Assembly (NCBI RefSeq): GCF_000006565.2
Contig: NC_031478.1
Span: 4,302,212-4,366,211 of the forward strand
DNA: 64,000 nucleotides
Reading direction: 5' to 3'
Origin: Toxoplasma gondii ME49
Taxonomy: Eukaryota > Apicomplexa > Conoidasida > Eucoccidiorida > Sarcocystidae
Shown here: positions 44,348 through 58,096 of the stretch, piece by piece
Position numbering within the stretch: the stretch's first letter is position 1
Layout of the letters: each line of letters starts with the position of its first letter
Made by a program: the position numbers and the translations under genes
The notes under the pieces: generated by a model
What the model saw: only the letters and a program-made list of their open reading frames with translations
Database searches by the model: none
What the model was told of the DNA's origin: nothing

Positions 44348-47300
44348 CTGCAGCTACCAAAGGACGCCCAAACGCTCCGCGGTGAGACAAACCATATCAC
44401 ACACTGAGAAAAACAACGATACCGTCTCTCCAGACAAACAAAGACGCATTGGCATTCGCCTCTGTGGACAAAGAAATGGTGCATCTTTCATTCTCTACCT
44501 TAGCCGACTCTCTCTCTATATGTATGTATATGCATGGATAGATGCATACGCAGGTGCATGCGCGTCTGTGCAGACTTGCATGCACGTGTGTGTATACTTA
44601 TTTATGTATAGACCTGTATATGCCCGCATGCAGGCCCAAAAAGCACACGCAGATATCCTAGATATCCCTGTGTATACGGGAACGCTCATATCTGCTTTCT
44701 CAACCTGCAGAGATATGTGGGATTGTGTAGCACTCCCGGGCGCAGTTATCAGTTCAGCTCGAGCGCGTTCATGACTTCGCTCGCCCGTTGCCAGGTGGAG
44801 TTTCTTTCCAGGTGTTCAGAGGCTTTTTGAGCGTCGAGGGAAGACGGGGAAATCAGAGTTTTTTGCACAGAAACCTTAGCACGCAACCAGGGATGAAGAG
44901 AAACCTTTCACTTCAAAGAAAAACGTTTTAAACACGCGTTTGCAGGTGGAGCGACAAAGTGGTCTCCCCGTTGTTGTCAAATGTGTATCTGCTTCTGTTG
45001 CTAATTCACACACTAGCTCCTGCGTGCGCAAACGCAGATTTGTGTGCATGTGCGCGAATGGTTAATTGACATTTTAACTCAATTCATAACAGACTGGCGT
45101 CGAAGCAGTCGAGTCGGCTGTTGTCGCGAGGTGCGGTGGAAAACACCTATACCCGCACGCAAACAGATGTGACAGGCACAAGCGCGGCGGACTCACTTAT
45201 CTACGGAGTAATGGACATACAACCTATCATGCACAAAAACTCGATCTTAGATGGATACTGACATCTTGAGATCGACTTGACAGACACAGATTTATGTATG
45301 CAGATAGACGGAATGTGAATTGTGAATTCACAAGGGTACTGAGGATAAGGGAGCGTGCGAATAATGCTGCTGCGAGTCATTACGGTGAAATGTTCGTGAC
45401 TGCGGTGAATCGCCTCAACGCGGGCTAATCAGGACTCATAGTCGTCTTTCTCTACCTCTTTGGCTGTCATTAAACTGTAGAGAACATCTTACGATGTTCC
45501 ACGGGCACAGAAAATCGGTTGAAACGCGTAAATGCAGCTGAGTCGTGGAAACGGTCTTTTTAGTCCTATCTCGAGACGATCGGAAAATTCAGCTGGCAGC
45601 GACTTGGCGCGGGGACGTAGAGAAGTGAGGGGAGCATGAGGGATCGTTAGTCTCGTCTCTCTCAGAGTGGCGACAACACGCAGAAAAAAGCTGCGGATTT
45701 GATGTGTCTCGCAACCTGCATACGGACACGCTTCACTCGTTGTCACCTCTCTGATTTTCCAGAGGCGACTGGCCCTGCAGAAAGATGCATTCTCTTTCTT
45801 CTCGCATGGAAGCCGCTTTTCAGTTCATTTCGAAGAACCGTACCAGAAAGACTTCAGACCTCTGCAGACACTGGCGGATGCTGCAGTGATTCGAGTAAAA
45901 TCCAATGTTTATGTGCGCATGCAAGTCGATGCGCGGAACTCCAAGGTTTGCGTGGAGGACCATACTCCAGCGCTTTACCAAGCGCCCAAAGAACGGACGA
46001 AACAGTAATCCTTTCACTTTCCCTGATTCTCTAGTGTATATGCATAGAGACTGTCGCTCAAGCAGGCAGAGCGCCTGCGCATCTGTATGCGGTTTAGAGT
46101 TAGAAACGTTGTACCGACAGAACGACTGTGAGAGCTGGAAACTAGAGAGAGACAGACACTTATGAAGAGGAGGCGACCGCTGAAGGCCCCAGAGAAGGAA
46201 GGCGAAACCGGCGCCCAGTAATGCGGCAAGGGAGTGGTCCAGTGGGGTGGTGGTGGGCAGCACTCTGTTGTCTGTTTCTCATAGCTGGATTAACATGCAG
46301 TTTCCTATTTCCTCTGAAGTCCCCGTTTATTCAATTTGAGTTATTTCAATGCGAACACGCGGCAGACGCGACCCGCGGCTTCGCAGCCTCCCGCCTCCAC
46401 GGCGCCAGCAGAGTGTAGTGCGAGGAAAAGCACAGGCCAGAGGTTCCGAGAAGAGAAAACTGGGTTCGGGGAGTTCCAGAGGGGGAAGCAACTGACGTAC
46501 CATGAAACCTTTGGGGAAAAAATGGAAGGAACTCGTGGAGAAGCTGAGGAAGGAAACATCCCTGCCAGCTTGGCGAGCGCGCACATTTCCTCAGCTGTGC
46601 GTCTCTCTCCAGCGGTGCGAGTGTGGTCTCGGCCTTTTCTCTTGATTTCTCGGATTTTTCCAGGTCGATCTTTCCGCTTTGAGGAGCGTAAGGAGTGTGT
46701 GTAGCTATTCTTCTGTAATTCGCGATCCATCCAACGCGATTCATGTGCGCGACAGGGACGGGTCGCGGGTTCCCCCTGTGCCTGCCGTTGCGTGTTTCAG
46801 CTGGCTGGTCGACCGAGAGGAGTTGGCTGCTGCGTCTGCTGTGCACAAGACGACCTGGATTCGCCGCGACTTCTCGACTTGGATTGCGCTTCGTCGTTTT
46901 CCTCTCTACCCCCAACAACCAAATTGTTTTCTTCTCGTCTTTCCTTCCGTCCCTCACTCTCCGTGCAGCTGCAGCCCCGGGGAGCAGACTCGCGTGGACG
47001 CCTTCGTGCGCGCGTGGTCTCTTTCTCCCTTCCTCTTCAGTAGTTCAGTTGCTTCCACGTGGTTACTCTTTTGTCAGAGTGTCTCTGTGCTCTTGTCTTA
47101 TCTTTTTTGCGCCTCTCCAGTCTTTCCCCGGCTTCCGCTCCTCGCCGGGTCCCTCCCCACTCGGCCCTCGCTCCTCCGCGTGAGCGGCTCCCCCCAGGTT
47201 GGCCGGTGCAGAACATGCACGCAGGCTCGACTGCGTTGTTTTACTGGAACGAAGGCGATTTGAAGAGCAGCATGCTTCTTCTTGCAATCAAATCCCAAGA

Positions 47301-47864
47301 CGTCAAGTTCTCAGAGACGGAAAGGCATGGGACTCGCCGACAAGGCCTAGACTCCCTGCCACACACTCCGCTCGCAGCACGCGACGAGACTTGCTGGGGC
47401 TTTGATTCTCTCGCTTTTCCTTCGGGTCTTGTGTCTCCTCTCTCGCTCGTGCTCGCTCCTTCTCTTTCGTTTATTTTGTCTGCCTCATACACACAGGCCG
47501 CGCCCCAGGTGTCCACCACCGCCGTCCCAGCGTCTCTGCGCAAGTGCCGCGCTAAGTCTTGACGGTCTTTGTTTACCGGCTAGGTAGTTGATGGGGATCC
47601 AGCGACTGAGTGAATGCACGAAGAGACAATGCAGAGTGGAATGATGCAGTCCGAGCTCATTCTTATAACCCTACAGATTTTCCTTTTATGATTTCAGACT
47701 GGTGTAAGAAGTCCAAGCTTCGGCGGGAAGTTAGCCTCTGCCCCGACCAGAACCGGTCGAAGCTTGCGTCCAGGGGCTTCTGTGTTGTTTCCTGAAAAGA
47801 CACCATTCGACGACGGCCGAGGCCTGCCTCTCCTTTTTTCGCACGACCTCCCTCTCCCTTCGCG
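44348..47864. other. Intergenic region between EI24 and the MscS gene
   Basis: Starts with probable EI24 3' UTR, followed by a TATG-rich patch with TGCATGC palindromes (about 44515-44640). From 46.6 to 47.6 kb the + strand is pyrimidine-rich, resembling a leader for the downstream channel gene. An upstream coding exon of the channel could hide here, but I could not phase one confidently. Confidence 0.4.
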
Positions 47865-49466
47865 ATGGAGCGCGCTTCTCCGCAGGCCTCTGGCGACAAA
47901 GGCCCATCCAGGCGCGCCACGAAAAATGAGGGCAGCCTCCCAACCTACGCAGCAGATGCCACAAAGGCCTCCTCTTCGCGCCGGGAGCCGGTAGGCGATC
48001 CAGACCTCCTGGAGGCGAAGGAGACGCGAACTGGATGGAGAGAGCAGGGCGAGGGAACCTAGAGACAGTGGGGAACGAGTCTTTGGAAAGAAGCTCCTGC
48101 CGTCTCTGAAGAACAGGATTCAGAGGTTCTTTGCTTCGTTGTCGGATTCGCGGGGCTCTGGATTCAAAGAGGTGCCGGGACAAGGCTCAGTCTCCAGGGC
48201 GGCCTCTTTTGAGGTGCCGATCGCTCGAGGTGTATCGCCCTTTTTGAGTCCTTCGCTCGCCACGAAAAGGCGTACAGCAACGCATGCACTCGCATCACCT
48301 CGTTTTGTCTCTCACACGCGTCCACTTCCCTGCATGCGTCTATGCCAAGTCTATCTTTCTACAGTTGACGGTCTGACGACATCCGTTTCTCTAGCTGTCC
48401 ATCTGTGTGCTGCCTTCCGTACCTGTTTGCGGTGCGGCGTCTGTCGCGCGGTGTTACCTTTTCTGCTTTCTTTTCTTTTTTTCCAGGAAGAAGGCGTCGA
48501 GCGGCACGCGCGGCTCGCGAGTTTCAACTTGCACGCATCCGCTTCTGCGTTCCGGCATTTGGGCTCGCGCCTGGCTTCGGTTCGCATGGGCGAGGGCAGC
48601 CATGCGGGTGCACTGCCCGGCCAGCCTATGGAGGAGGAGAAGGAGGAGCCGGACTCCGACGCAGAAGACGACGACACCCCTGCCTGCGTTCGCGCATGCT
48701 TCAAAGGCCTCAAATCGTTCTTCCCCGACCCCGACCCTTTCTACTGGTTTGCTCTCGCTCTCATTGCATGCCTCATCGTCGTCCTCCTTGGTTTCGGAGA
48801 CGGCACCAGTGCAGAACAAGAACAGTACAGCCTCGGCGTGGCTTCCCCGGGATGGAACCCTGGAGACAGTGCCCACGCGACCACCAAGCCACCCGAAATT
48901 GTAGGCCCCCAAAACCACGTTCACTTCATACATATATATATATATATATATATATGAATATATATATGAATATATATATATATATAGGTAGATAGGTATT
49001 ATACATATGAACATACCTATAAATGTGTATATATGTATCTACTTATATGGACGTATCGAGGTTGTGGAGAGATAAGAACCAGCATGTTTTGGTCTAACAT
49101 CTCTGTATGGACACATGTGCGTATATGTAGCTCTCCGTAGGTGTCTCTACCATTATACCTGGTTGTAACCACATGCGTCTGTATCTCTCTATATCCATCT
49201 GAATCGATCTAAGAATATCTGAATCTTCATTTATGCACGTCTGAGTTTTCTGAGGAGCCATTTTAGGTCGGGCCTCGTTTCATCATGGATGTCGAGGGGC
49301 ACTTGTGGGATGGAGAGAGAATAGACGTAAGTCCACCCTTTCAGTGCATGGAGGCCTTTCTGTGCGGTGGCATAGCTCCTGTTGTCCTCACAAGCATTCA
49401 CAAATGCGCTTAAAATATGCGTCTTGCGTCGCTTGTCTGTGCCTGTACTGATACAGAATGACACGT

Positions 49467-49497
<31 letters not shown>

Positions 49498-51140
49498 CGT
49501 ATTGCGGGGAAATATGTATACGTATGGGTTTCGTTGATGTTTCGTTCTGTTGGTGTGCTCGCTTTCGCTTGTGAATGCGGGGCCTGTCACGGCGGTCGTT
49601 TCGCAGATTGAAGAGGTGAATATGCCGACTCTGCTGGGTCGCGGGGGACTGGCATTCTTCTACGTGATTTGCATCAACATTGCCTTGTGGCTGAGCTTCA
49701 TGTTTCTCCGGTGAGAAGATCAGAGAGCAGAAGCCGCGGATACGAGCACTGAGTTCAGAGAGAACAAAGGCTTAGGACCCAAGAGTGGAGGGAGAATCCG
49801 CGTCGAACGCTGTGGAGACACCTAGACACGGCAGAGCCCTTCGCAAAAACAGCAGAGACCAGACACAGAAGATAGGAGAGAACGCCCGAGATGGAGAGAG
49901 GAAGGCCATGAAGGATGGGCATGCTTGCGATGTCCTTTCTTCGGCTGCACCACTGTTCGCGTCTATTCGCTGCTTCGGCCCACATCTTTGGCGACTGTGT
50001 GTTCTGTTCAGTGGCTAACGATGATATATGTGCCGACAGGAATTCTTTCTGCGATATCTGTCTCTTCTTGCCGCGCTGTCTTCTGCAGTTGGGTGGTCAT
50101 TCTCGGCGTCCTGAACTTTGTCTGCTACGAAATGCAAAGCGCCACTGCGTTCACTTCGACCATCGATCCCGACATCTTCTACGTCATCTGGAGTATCTTC
50201 TGCTACATTCTTTGGCTTAACAACTCTGAACGAAGTGAGACATGGCTTCCCCTCGCCCTGAGTGTCTCCACAGAGAGAAGGGATCCTCTCCGCCTCTCTC
50301 GCGCCCCCGTCGCCTTTCTCCTGCTGCGCCAGATCTGTGTTTGCTCCCGCTCAAACAGACTCTGAAGAGACGACAGTTTTCCTTTTCCTTTATGCTCTGA
50401 GACCCCCGATTGTGTCGATGTAGATGCCCTCTTCCCTGTAGGAGTGCCCTTGTCTGTGTCTGTATCTCTGTATTTATCTCTATATTTATCTCTCTGGGTG
50501 TCCCTAGAGGTTTATCTGTCTTTCAGAAGAGTTTGTGGAAGGCCACAGGGGAAGGGGGGTGCGTGCATTTCTGTGAGGCTTCAGCGCCGACGGTGAACAG
50601 GGAAAGAACTGACAAACGTTTTCGGGTGGGTCTCGTGTGTTTCCTTGTGCAGCGAATCTGGTTCTGGTGGCGAACAAGACGGCGGAAGTCCAGCCACTCA
50701 TGTTTCTTCGCTTTTTCGGAAAAGACCTTAGCTTCCCGGCCTCATCGCTCCAGATCATTTATCTCTGCAACATCGTCATGATCATTCTGACCTGCCGCCG
50801 CCTCCTGCGCTCTCTCATGATCTTCGTCTTCGAGCTTGGCTTCCTCATGAACATGAATGGGCAAGCAATTGCGTACCTCACTCGATATTCTCGGCTGCGA
50901 AAATTCAATATCAAATGGTAAGCGCTTCGGTCCTTCGCTTTTTCTCACCACATATATACGCTCACCGGAAGATACGTGCAAGTTTGGCTCTCAACTACGA
51001 GAGACACAGAGAAAAGGCCGCACAGGTGATTTTCTCGCCGAAAGGATACGTTTGAAAGCTGTCTCCAGACCGAATGTTTGCCTGTGAAAACGCACGTGAA
51101 TATATATATATATATAATATATAATATATATATATATATA

Positions 51141-51171
<31 letters not shown>

Positions 51172-54100
51172 GGGGAGAGAAGTGCCCTTGTGCAGAGTAA
51201 AGGGTGCAGGATTCTTCCTTTTTTTCTTGTCGACTCCATTCTTCCTGTTTCTGACCACGATATCGCATCCCTATATATATTTGTATATATATTATATTTG
51301 CATGCATACCCGTATTTGTCGAACAGGTTCACTGTTTAGATTCCGAGTATCGCGCCAACGCACTCTGTGTACAAGCGCACTGAAGAAGTCCCCAGCAGAG
51401 GAATGTCTCATTTACATCAACGCAGAACTGAGTATTCCTGACTTCCCAAATACTCATGTTTCTGATCTTTTTATCGGTCTGGATTTGAATTGTCGCGCGG
51501 CAATGTGGACACACACGTCTGCTTAGCATTTCTTCTTGTTTTCTCTCGCGCAAATTCGCTCGCGCTCGCGGAGGCCTTCCCTCTCTCGTGTATGGCCTCT
51601 GGTGTCGAGCCTGCTTTTCGGGTCTGGCCGTTGCCCCAGCCTTTTTTCCCCTATCAAACACGAACCTCTTTCCGGTTGCGCGTTCACGCTTCTCCCCTTT
51701 TTTCCAGGTGTACCTTTGCAGCCCAGCCTGCAGACACAGATTCGGACTACACATACACAAGCAAATTTGCTTCGCGATTTGGGAGCATGGCTGACAGCTG
51801 TGCCGCCACAGATCCAGACTCCCCCGCCCAGGCTCCGGGGCCCCAGAGGGCCGCGCCGGTCGCGCCGGGGGCCAACTGGCCCGAGCACGACGGGGGGCGC
51901 CCGGGGCAGCGAAATGTTGGCGAAGCGCTGGACGAAGACGCCTTTGAGAAAATCAGACAGCTTCAGGAGGTGGCCAAAAAGGCCCCGAGAGAGTAAGAGA
52001 CTTGGAAACCGGTGTGGAGTTTCAAGAGCAGACAGGCGCTGGGAAGTGCCGAGCGAACTTCGTCCAGTTCGGAGGGAGATATCTTGCTGTAAAATGCGTG
52101 ACAAGAAATAAAGACATGTTGCTTTTAGGAGAAACTTGACGAGCAACCCGGTATTCGAAAGGAAAAACTGAAGCGGCATGAACGAAGTGATGCACATGTG
52201 CAGCTGACCGTGATGTTTCGAGGTAAATCGATCGATACAAACTTGGGTAGAGAAGCAAAGAACTGCACTTCCGTGTGGGGTCGAATCTTTCTGTTCAGAA
52301 CGCATTCGTCCACCTTCTTCCCGAGTCGTTTTTTTGACCGTCCACATGTCAGTTGTCGTGAACACGAAGAATCTCCTGTTTGTTTCACTCCTCGTCACTC
52401 TAGGCTTGTGATCTGAGGTTCGAGCTTTGAATCGCATACAGACGTTCCCGCGCTCTTTCAAACCTGTTCCTGGGTTTCAGACACCTGCCGGCGGCGCGGT
52501 TGGGCCTGCAACGCTCGCGCGAGTCTCTCCGCGAAGGGAAGACGTTCTTGAGGGCCACAACTCAGTGCAGAGACCAGAGGTTACGAAAACTTCGCCTTCG
52601 GCACGCAGCGATGGAGAAGCGCCTCCAGGACGAATTCGGCACTGCCAGTGAGTCACCGCTGATTCCGAAACGCGACTGTCAGCGGCGCGCCTCTGGGAAC
52701 TTTTTCATCCCAGTCCGCGTCACGCCGAAGCTCTACAGTCGGAGTTAAATAGACGTGTGGATCTGACGCCCACGCACCGCCCTTTTCACTTGTGCACAAA
52801 CAATTCCGCATCTGCCTATCTCTGTTTATGCGTAGGTGTTTGTCTCGACGCATGCAGTCTCTATGCAGGACTTTTTCGGATGCATCTGAAGTCTGACGTC
52901 ACGCATCTGCCGATGTATTTATGCGTGTAGGTTTGTGTGTGCATGTGTGCATGTTCTTTATGTGCCTGGGGTCGTCGGAAGGCTGAGTTGAAAGGTTTGT
53001 GCGTTTCTCGGCTTGCCAAGGCCCAGGGACTGGCTCTCCGTTCCGGTTCGAAAGGAAGGAACGGTTTCACTCTGCTCGGATACCCTCGGTCGCTCGTATC
53101 TTTGTGGGCTTCGCTGCGTTTCTCACAGATCTCCCTCGACAACTGCATCCCAAGTACATTGAGAAATCAAAGACGTCGAAAATCCGGAACTGGCTGCTGA
53201 TTCACTACGTTTACGACTACCCACCGGCCCTCTTCATTCGATCCGAGCGCATTGAGTTGGTCCACAAACCGGTCGCGAAGCAAGTCGCCGATCTCCTTTT
53301 CAAAGAAATCGTTCGAGACCAGTCGGAACTCGAAGCTGGCAAACACCCCGTCGTCTCTCACGTCCCCCTCGCCCCGCCCACAGGGCCAGAAAACCCAAAC
53401 TCCGACGGTGCAGACGCAAACCTCAAAGGTAACACGCAATTCAGAACAGACTATACATATATATACATTTACATATTTATATGCATTCATGTATGTATAT
53501 ATGCATATGTTATATATATATATATATACTGATGCCTCTCTGTCTCCCGTACTTGTGGAAATATGGGTATTGGTAGAGTGTGTGCATATGGCGTCCGTTT
53601 GTATATATATGCATCTCTGTATGCGTGCATGAATATCTGTATTCCTGCGTGCATTAAGGATACACGTGAGGAGAGTTGGGCAGACTCAGATACCCTGTTT
53701 TTTGGGAATGGAAATCCGACTCGACTTCAACCGAGAAATGTAAATACCCACTTGCGTCTCGCTTCTTCTGTTTTCCTTGCGGGTTGTCGCTAGAAAAACT
53801 TTTCATCTTTCTCCGGACCTTTTAAAAGACTTTTTCTTGTCCATCTCGACCCCAAGTTCACCTGGTTTCAAATGTCTGACGTCCGTGGTCGCCTCTCGCC
53901 CCGCCTAAAGTTGGCTTTTCCGATTCTCCGCTTCCCTGTTGTCGCTTCTCTGTTCTCCTCTCCCCTTTGGCTCAGCCGGTTTTCTTGGGAATTCGCTCAC
54001 GTTTCACCAACACAGTCAGTGGAAGCGTCTTTGGTTTCATGGACGGAGTCACCCCCTTTTTTTTTGCTTCGGCAGACGCCGCGGATGCCCAGATTGGCCA

Positions 54101-55472
54101 GTCGGCCGACATGCAAGCGCTGGTTTCGGCGCTGCCTCCTGCTGTGGCCCAGACGCTCACTACGGGACTCGGAGGAGTCCCTGCGGCCCCGGCGTTGGGC
54201 GAGGTGGAGGCCGACGGCGAAGAGCCAGGTCCCCAGTCGCCTTCGCCCTCGACAGGCGCGCCTGCAACCCCCCCACCGGCGTCGCCGCCCTCGGCGGGGC
54301 TTGAGGCTCCTACCCCCTTAGAGGCGAAGCCTGCACCAGTGAAGGTTCCCGGCGAACCGGCTGCTGTGAGAGAGGCATGCGCGTCCACACCTGCTTCTGC
54401 GCCGACTGAAGAGTCGCACGAGCCAGCAGGAGACCGGAAAGCTTTGCGCATTCCCCTGCTGAAGTCCAATTCTCTGACGCCACCCGCGCCGCTTCTCGCG
54501 GGCCAGAGAGAGGCCCCGCGTTTCCACCCCGGCGCGGCTCCAGAGACGAGGAAACTCGAACCTCCAGCCCGAGGCGCGAGCGCTGCCTTTTCGCTGTTGC
54601 AGGCGCAAGACTCGGAAGAGTTCGAACCTCTCGAAGGTAAGAGAGAGGAGACGGACGAGGGGATAAAAGCTTTGAAAGGCGGAAGAGAGGTACCGGGGGC
54701 TCCTCGTTTCAAGATGTGGAGAGGGTCACCATGCGAGGAAGGAAGTGCGAACACAGTGTGAATCCTCGTTTCATGTCCGGCTGCTGCAGTTGGAAAGATA
54801 CTCTGGAACCTCAATATAGACACCCTCTTGAGTTCACAGGAAACAACGGGAAAGACAAGCTTCTTGGAGTCCCGCGGTTGGTGACGCCGTTTTCGCGTCG
54901 CCTTTCCACTTCTGCAGGAAACTTCGACTTCCATGTGCTGGACAAGCAAACCGCGAGTCTTCCCGAACATCTTCGCACCAAGCACTTTGAAACGCAGACG
55001 CCGTTCTCGATCTCCGTTAGCCCTGATCAAGCCGACGTTGCTGCTCACCTGAACCGCGAAGCTGTGAGTTTTCTAGGCTGCAAAAGGGGGGCGCTTCCTG
55101 GGTCGTAACAAAGTGCATTCCCGGGCGCATCTTTTCGCTTCCGCAGCTCCCTTGTCTAGCGTTACTCAACCTGACGAATTTCGTGCGACCAGCGAGCGAG
55201 GAAGTTCCTTCTGAAATGAAAATCAGTGGCCACACACAGTAGACGTAGTTCCAGTTGCGCACAGGCCATCTTTACTTGTGTTCAGGCGTACTTAGATGCA
55301 TACATACCGATTGCGGGTGTATGCGCCCACTTTTGGGACAATGCGTCCTTTTTTTCGAAATTGGCGTCTCTAAACACATCTCCTCTCTGCAACCCGCGAC
55401 TCTTATCACCGGCAACAACATTCATATATATATGAAAGTCTGCATATATATATATATATATATATGAAAGTC

Positions 55473-55515
<43 letters not shown>

Positions 55516-55548
55516 GTCTACATATATATATATATATATATGAAAGTC

Positions 55549-55583
<35 letters not shown>

Positions 55584-57338
55584 GCCTATATACGTGAATA
55601 TGGAACACGTGTACATAAAAGCATGCCAATACAAAGGTGAAATGTTTCTGAGAGTAGAGTCGAAACTGAATTCGCGTGAGTCTGTTTTTTGCAGGCTGCA
55701 CGACCACCCGAGACTCACCCTCAAAACCAGGTGCAGGGGGACCAGGACGGGGACCCTTCCCACACGCGGTTGGAAGTTGGTTCGCCGCCGGCTGTGACAG
55801 AACGTCGACCTCCGTTTTCTTCGTTCGGTGCGCTTTTCTCTTCCTCACCTTCGCACGCGCGCGCGTTTGAGGGCGACCCGTCTCTCGCAGGGCCGTCGGC
55901 AACGTGCGTTTCTGTCGACTCCCCTCGTTCTGTCTCTGAATCGACTGCGTCGCGGGTGATGAAGGAAGACTTCGCAGAAACTCGAGGCTCCTCGCGCCCC
56001 TCTCTCGCCCACGCAAACCCCACCGCTGGCATCGCGGGGCGCCCCCTGTGGGCTGGGGAGACGGGCAGGCGTGCCAGGAAGATCCGGAAACCTGCGCCTG
56101 CAAGCGACAGCGAGGGCGAGTGTCGCCGCATCGTCTGGGGAAGGACCAGCGAGGCGATCCTGTCAGGCTCTGACGCGGAGGCCGCCTGTAGCGGGGACGA
56201 GTCGAGCGACACTGCGAGCAAGCAGGAGTACAAGTGGCTCCAGGAAGGTCCCTGGAGAACGAGGAAGTCATGGGCGGGAACATTCGGCAGCATCGCTCGG
56301 TTCTCCCAGTCTGAGGACAGCAGCGAAGCGAGCCGAGAGTCGGACGAAGAGAAAAAGGCGGCGGAGCTGCTCATGCGCCCGTACCTTTTTCAGGAGCGCG
56401 TGAGGGCCTGCGAACGGCGGGAGCCCCTCGCGGACCGTTCGTCGGAAGCAGAGGCCGCGCCAGGTCCAGGCCTCCTTCCGCGGGCGCCGCCGCGCTGCGT
56501 GGTCAGGCACCGCACTGTCGATCTCGCCGAAGATTCCTGGGACGAGGATCTTGCCCCGGGGCGAGAGGGGAGACGCGGAGACGTAGAGCTGGTCCCCAGG
56601 GAGAGAAGAAGCGAAACAGATTTGAACAGGCAACAGACCGAAAGAAAACCTTCCTCTCGGATGGCTTACAGACCCTCTGCGTTCCATGGATTCGAACTGC
56701 CCGCGCTCTTCGGCTCTGGCACGGTTGCGGCTGCGGACCCCAGCGAGAAGGCGCCGCAGCCAGGACTCGAGGCGCCTCGCACTGCCCAACTCGACCCCCC
56801 AGAAGACCCCCAGAGGGCCCCGAACGGGGGTGACGCAGCGACCGCTAGCTGGGCTCCAGAGGCTCTGCCTGCGTGGGCGCCAGTCCCCGCGTCCCCTGCC
56901 GCGCCTGCGAATCCAGGCAACTTCCTGTCTCCCAATGCCACGATGGAGAGCGACTTCATGAAGCCGCGCGGGCGGGCAAACGCAGTTTTGTGTTTGACTG
57001 GACTCGAATTTGGGCCTTCAGAGGAGGAGGAAGAAGAATTGGCTGTCAAGAGAGAATACATCGACTTGTTTTTGAAGCCTGAAGAGGCCGACGAACTGAT
57101 GAAAGACGTTGACCTATCAGGTCAGAGACACTACGAGGAAACGCACCACCCCATCATACGCGTGTAACATAGAGACGATGTTTCGCGTGCATACCGTATA
57201 TACGGATTTGTGTCGTCGCCCTCTCTACTGACGGAATCCGACTCATGATTCCCTGCTTATTCAAAGAAGCAAGCACCTTATGTCCCTTCTCACTGGACCA
57301 GAAATCTTTCCTGTCTCAATTCATATATCTATTACGTT

Positions 57339-57369
<31 letters not shown>

Positions 57370-58064
57370 GCATATGCAAATGCGTAGGTGCTTGTGTGTG
57401 TGTGTGAGTTGGACAGAATAAAGAGGGGAGAGAAGACGTAACTGGAGAGCTGAGAAGAACGGTTTTTTTCTGTTTTCTTTTCCATTGCTACAGGGCATGG
57501 CAAATTCAACGACGCGATGTTCAGGCGAGCGGTTGTCATTCTCTACTCGATGCGAAAGAAGTTACTCAAATCCCTCAAGGTCCGAAAAACGCTGCTTTTT
57601 TCTCTTCCGTGCTCATTCTTGGCTGCCTCAACCGTGCCTGTTTCCGCGTTCTTGCCCTTGCAGCTCACGCCTCCCCTCCATTTCGCTGTGTCTCTTTTCT
57701 TCTGTCGTTCCTGTGTGTTTTCCTCCCCGACTGCGCCTCTAAGGGCCTCGTAGCTGCGATGGTGCGCTCACGCAGACGCCTGCTGACATGCAGAATGTTT
57801 CGAACGCCCTCAATCCCTGGGTCACCCTTTCGCAAGTTTAAGTCATATTGCTACTTTTTTTTTGCTGAAGACTCACGTCTGATTGGTGTCTCATTCCTTG
57901 CTTCGTGAGCTCGTGGGAACATGGGCACACTCGTTAATGCAGGCTTTTGTTTTCTTGTCCTTACACATGCGTAGCCCCCCTGGAATTATAGACCTATAAT
58001 ATAATGATACATATTTAAAGATGTATAAATGTACTATATATACAATTAAATACATAAATATATA

Positions 58065-58096
<32 letters not shown>

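Noticed and set aside
51523..52461. 312-codon minus-strand open frame
   Set aside because: It covers both an MscS exon and the flanking intron on the opposite strand; no start context or domain.
53972..55048. 358-codon minus-strand open frame
   Set aside because: It is antisense to MscS channel exons whose phase and homology are clear; Ala/Gly/Ser bias comes from the GC-rich coding strand.
55424..55582. Regularly spaced repeats that could suggest a CRISPR array
   Set aside because: Spacers are only variable-length (TA)n, there are four short cores, and the genome is eukaryotic.
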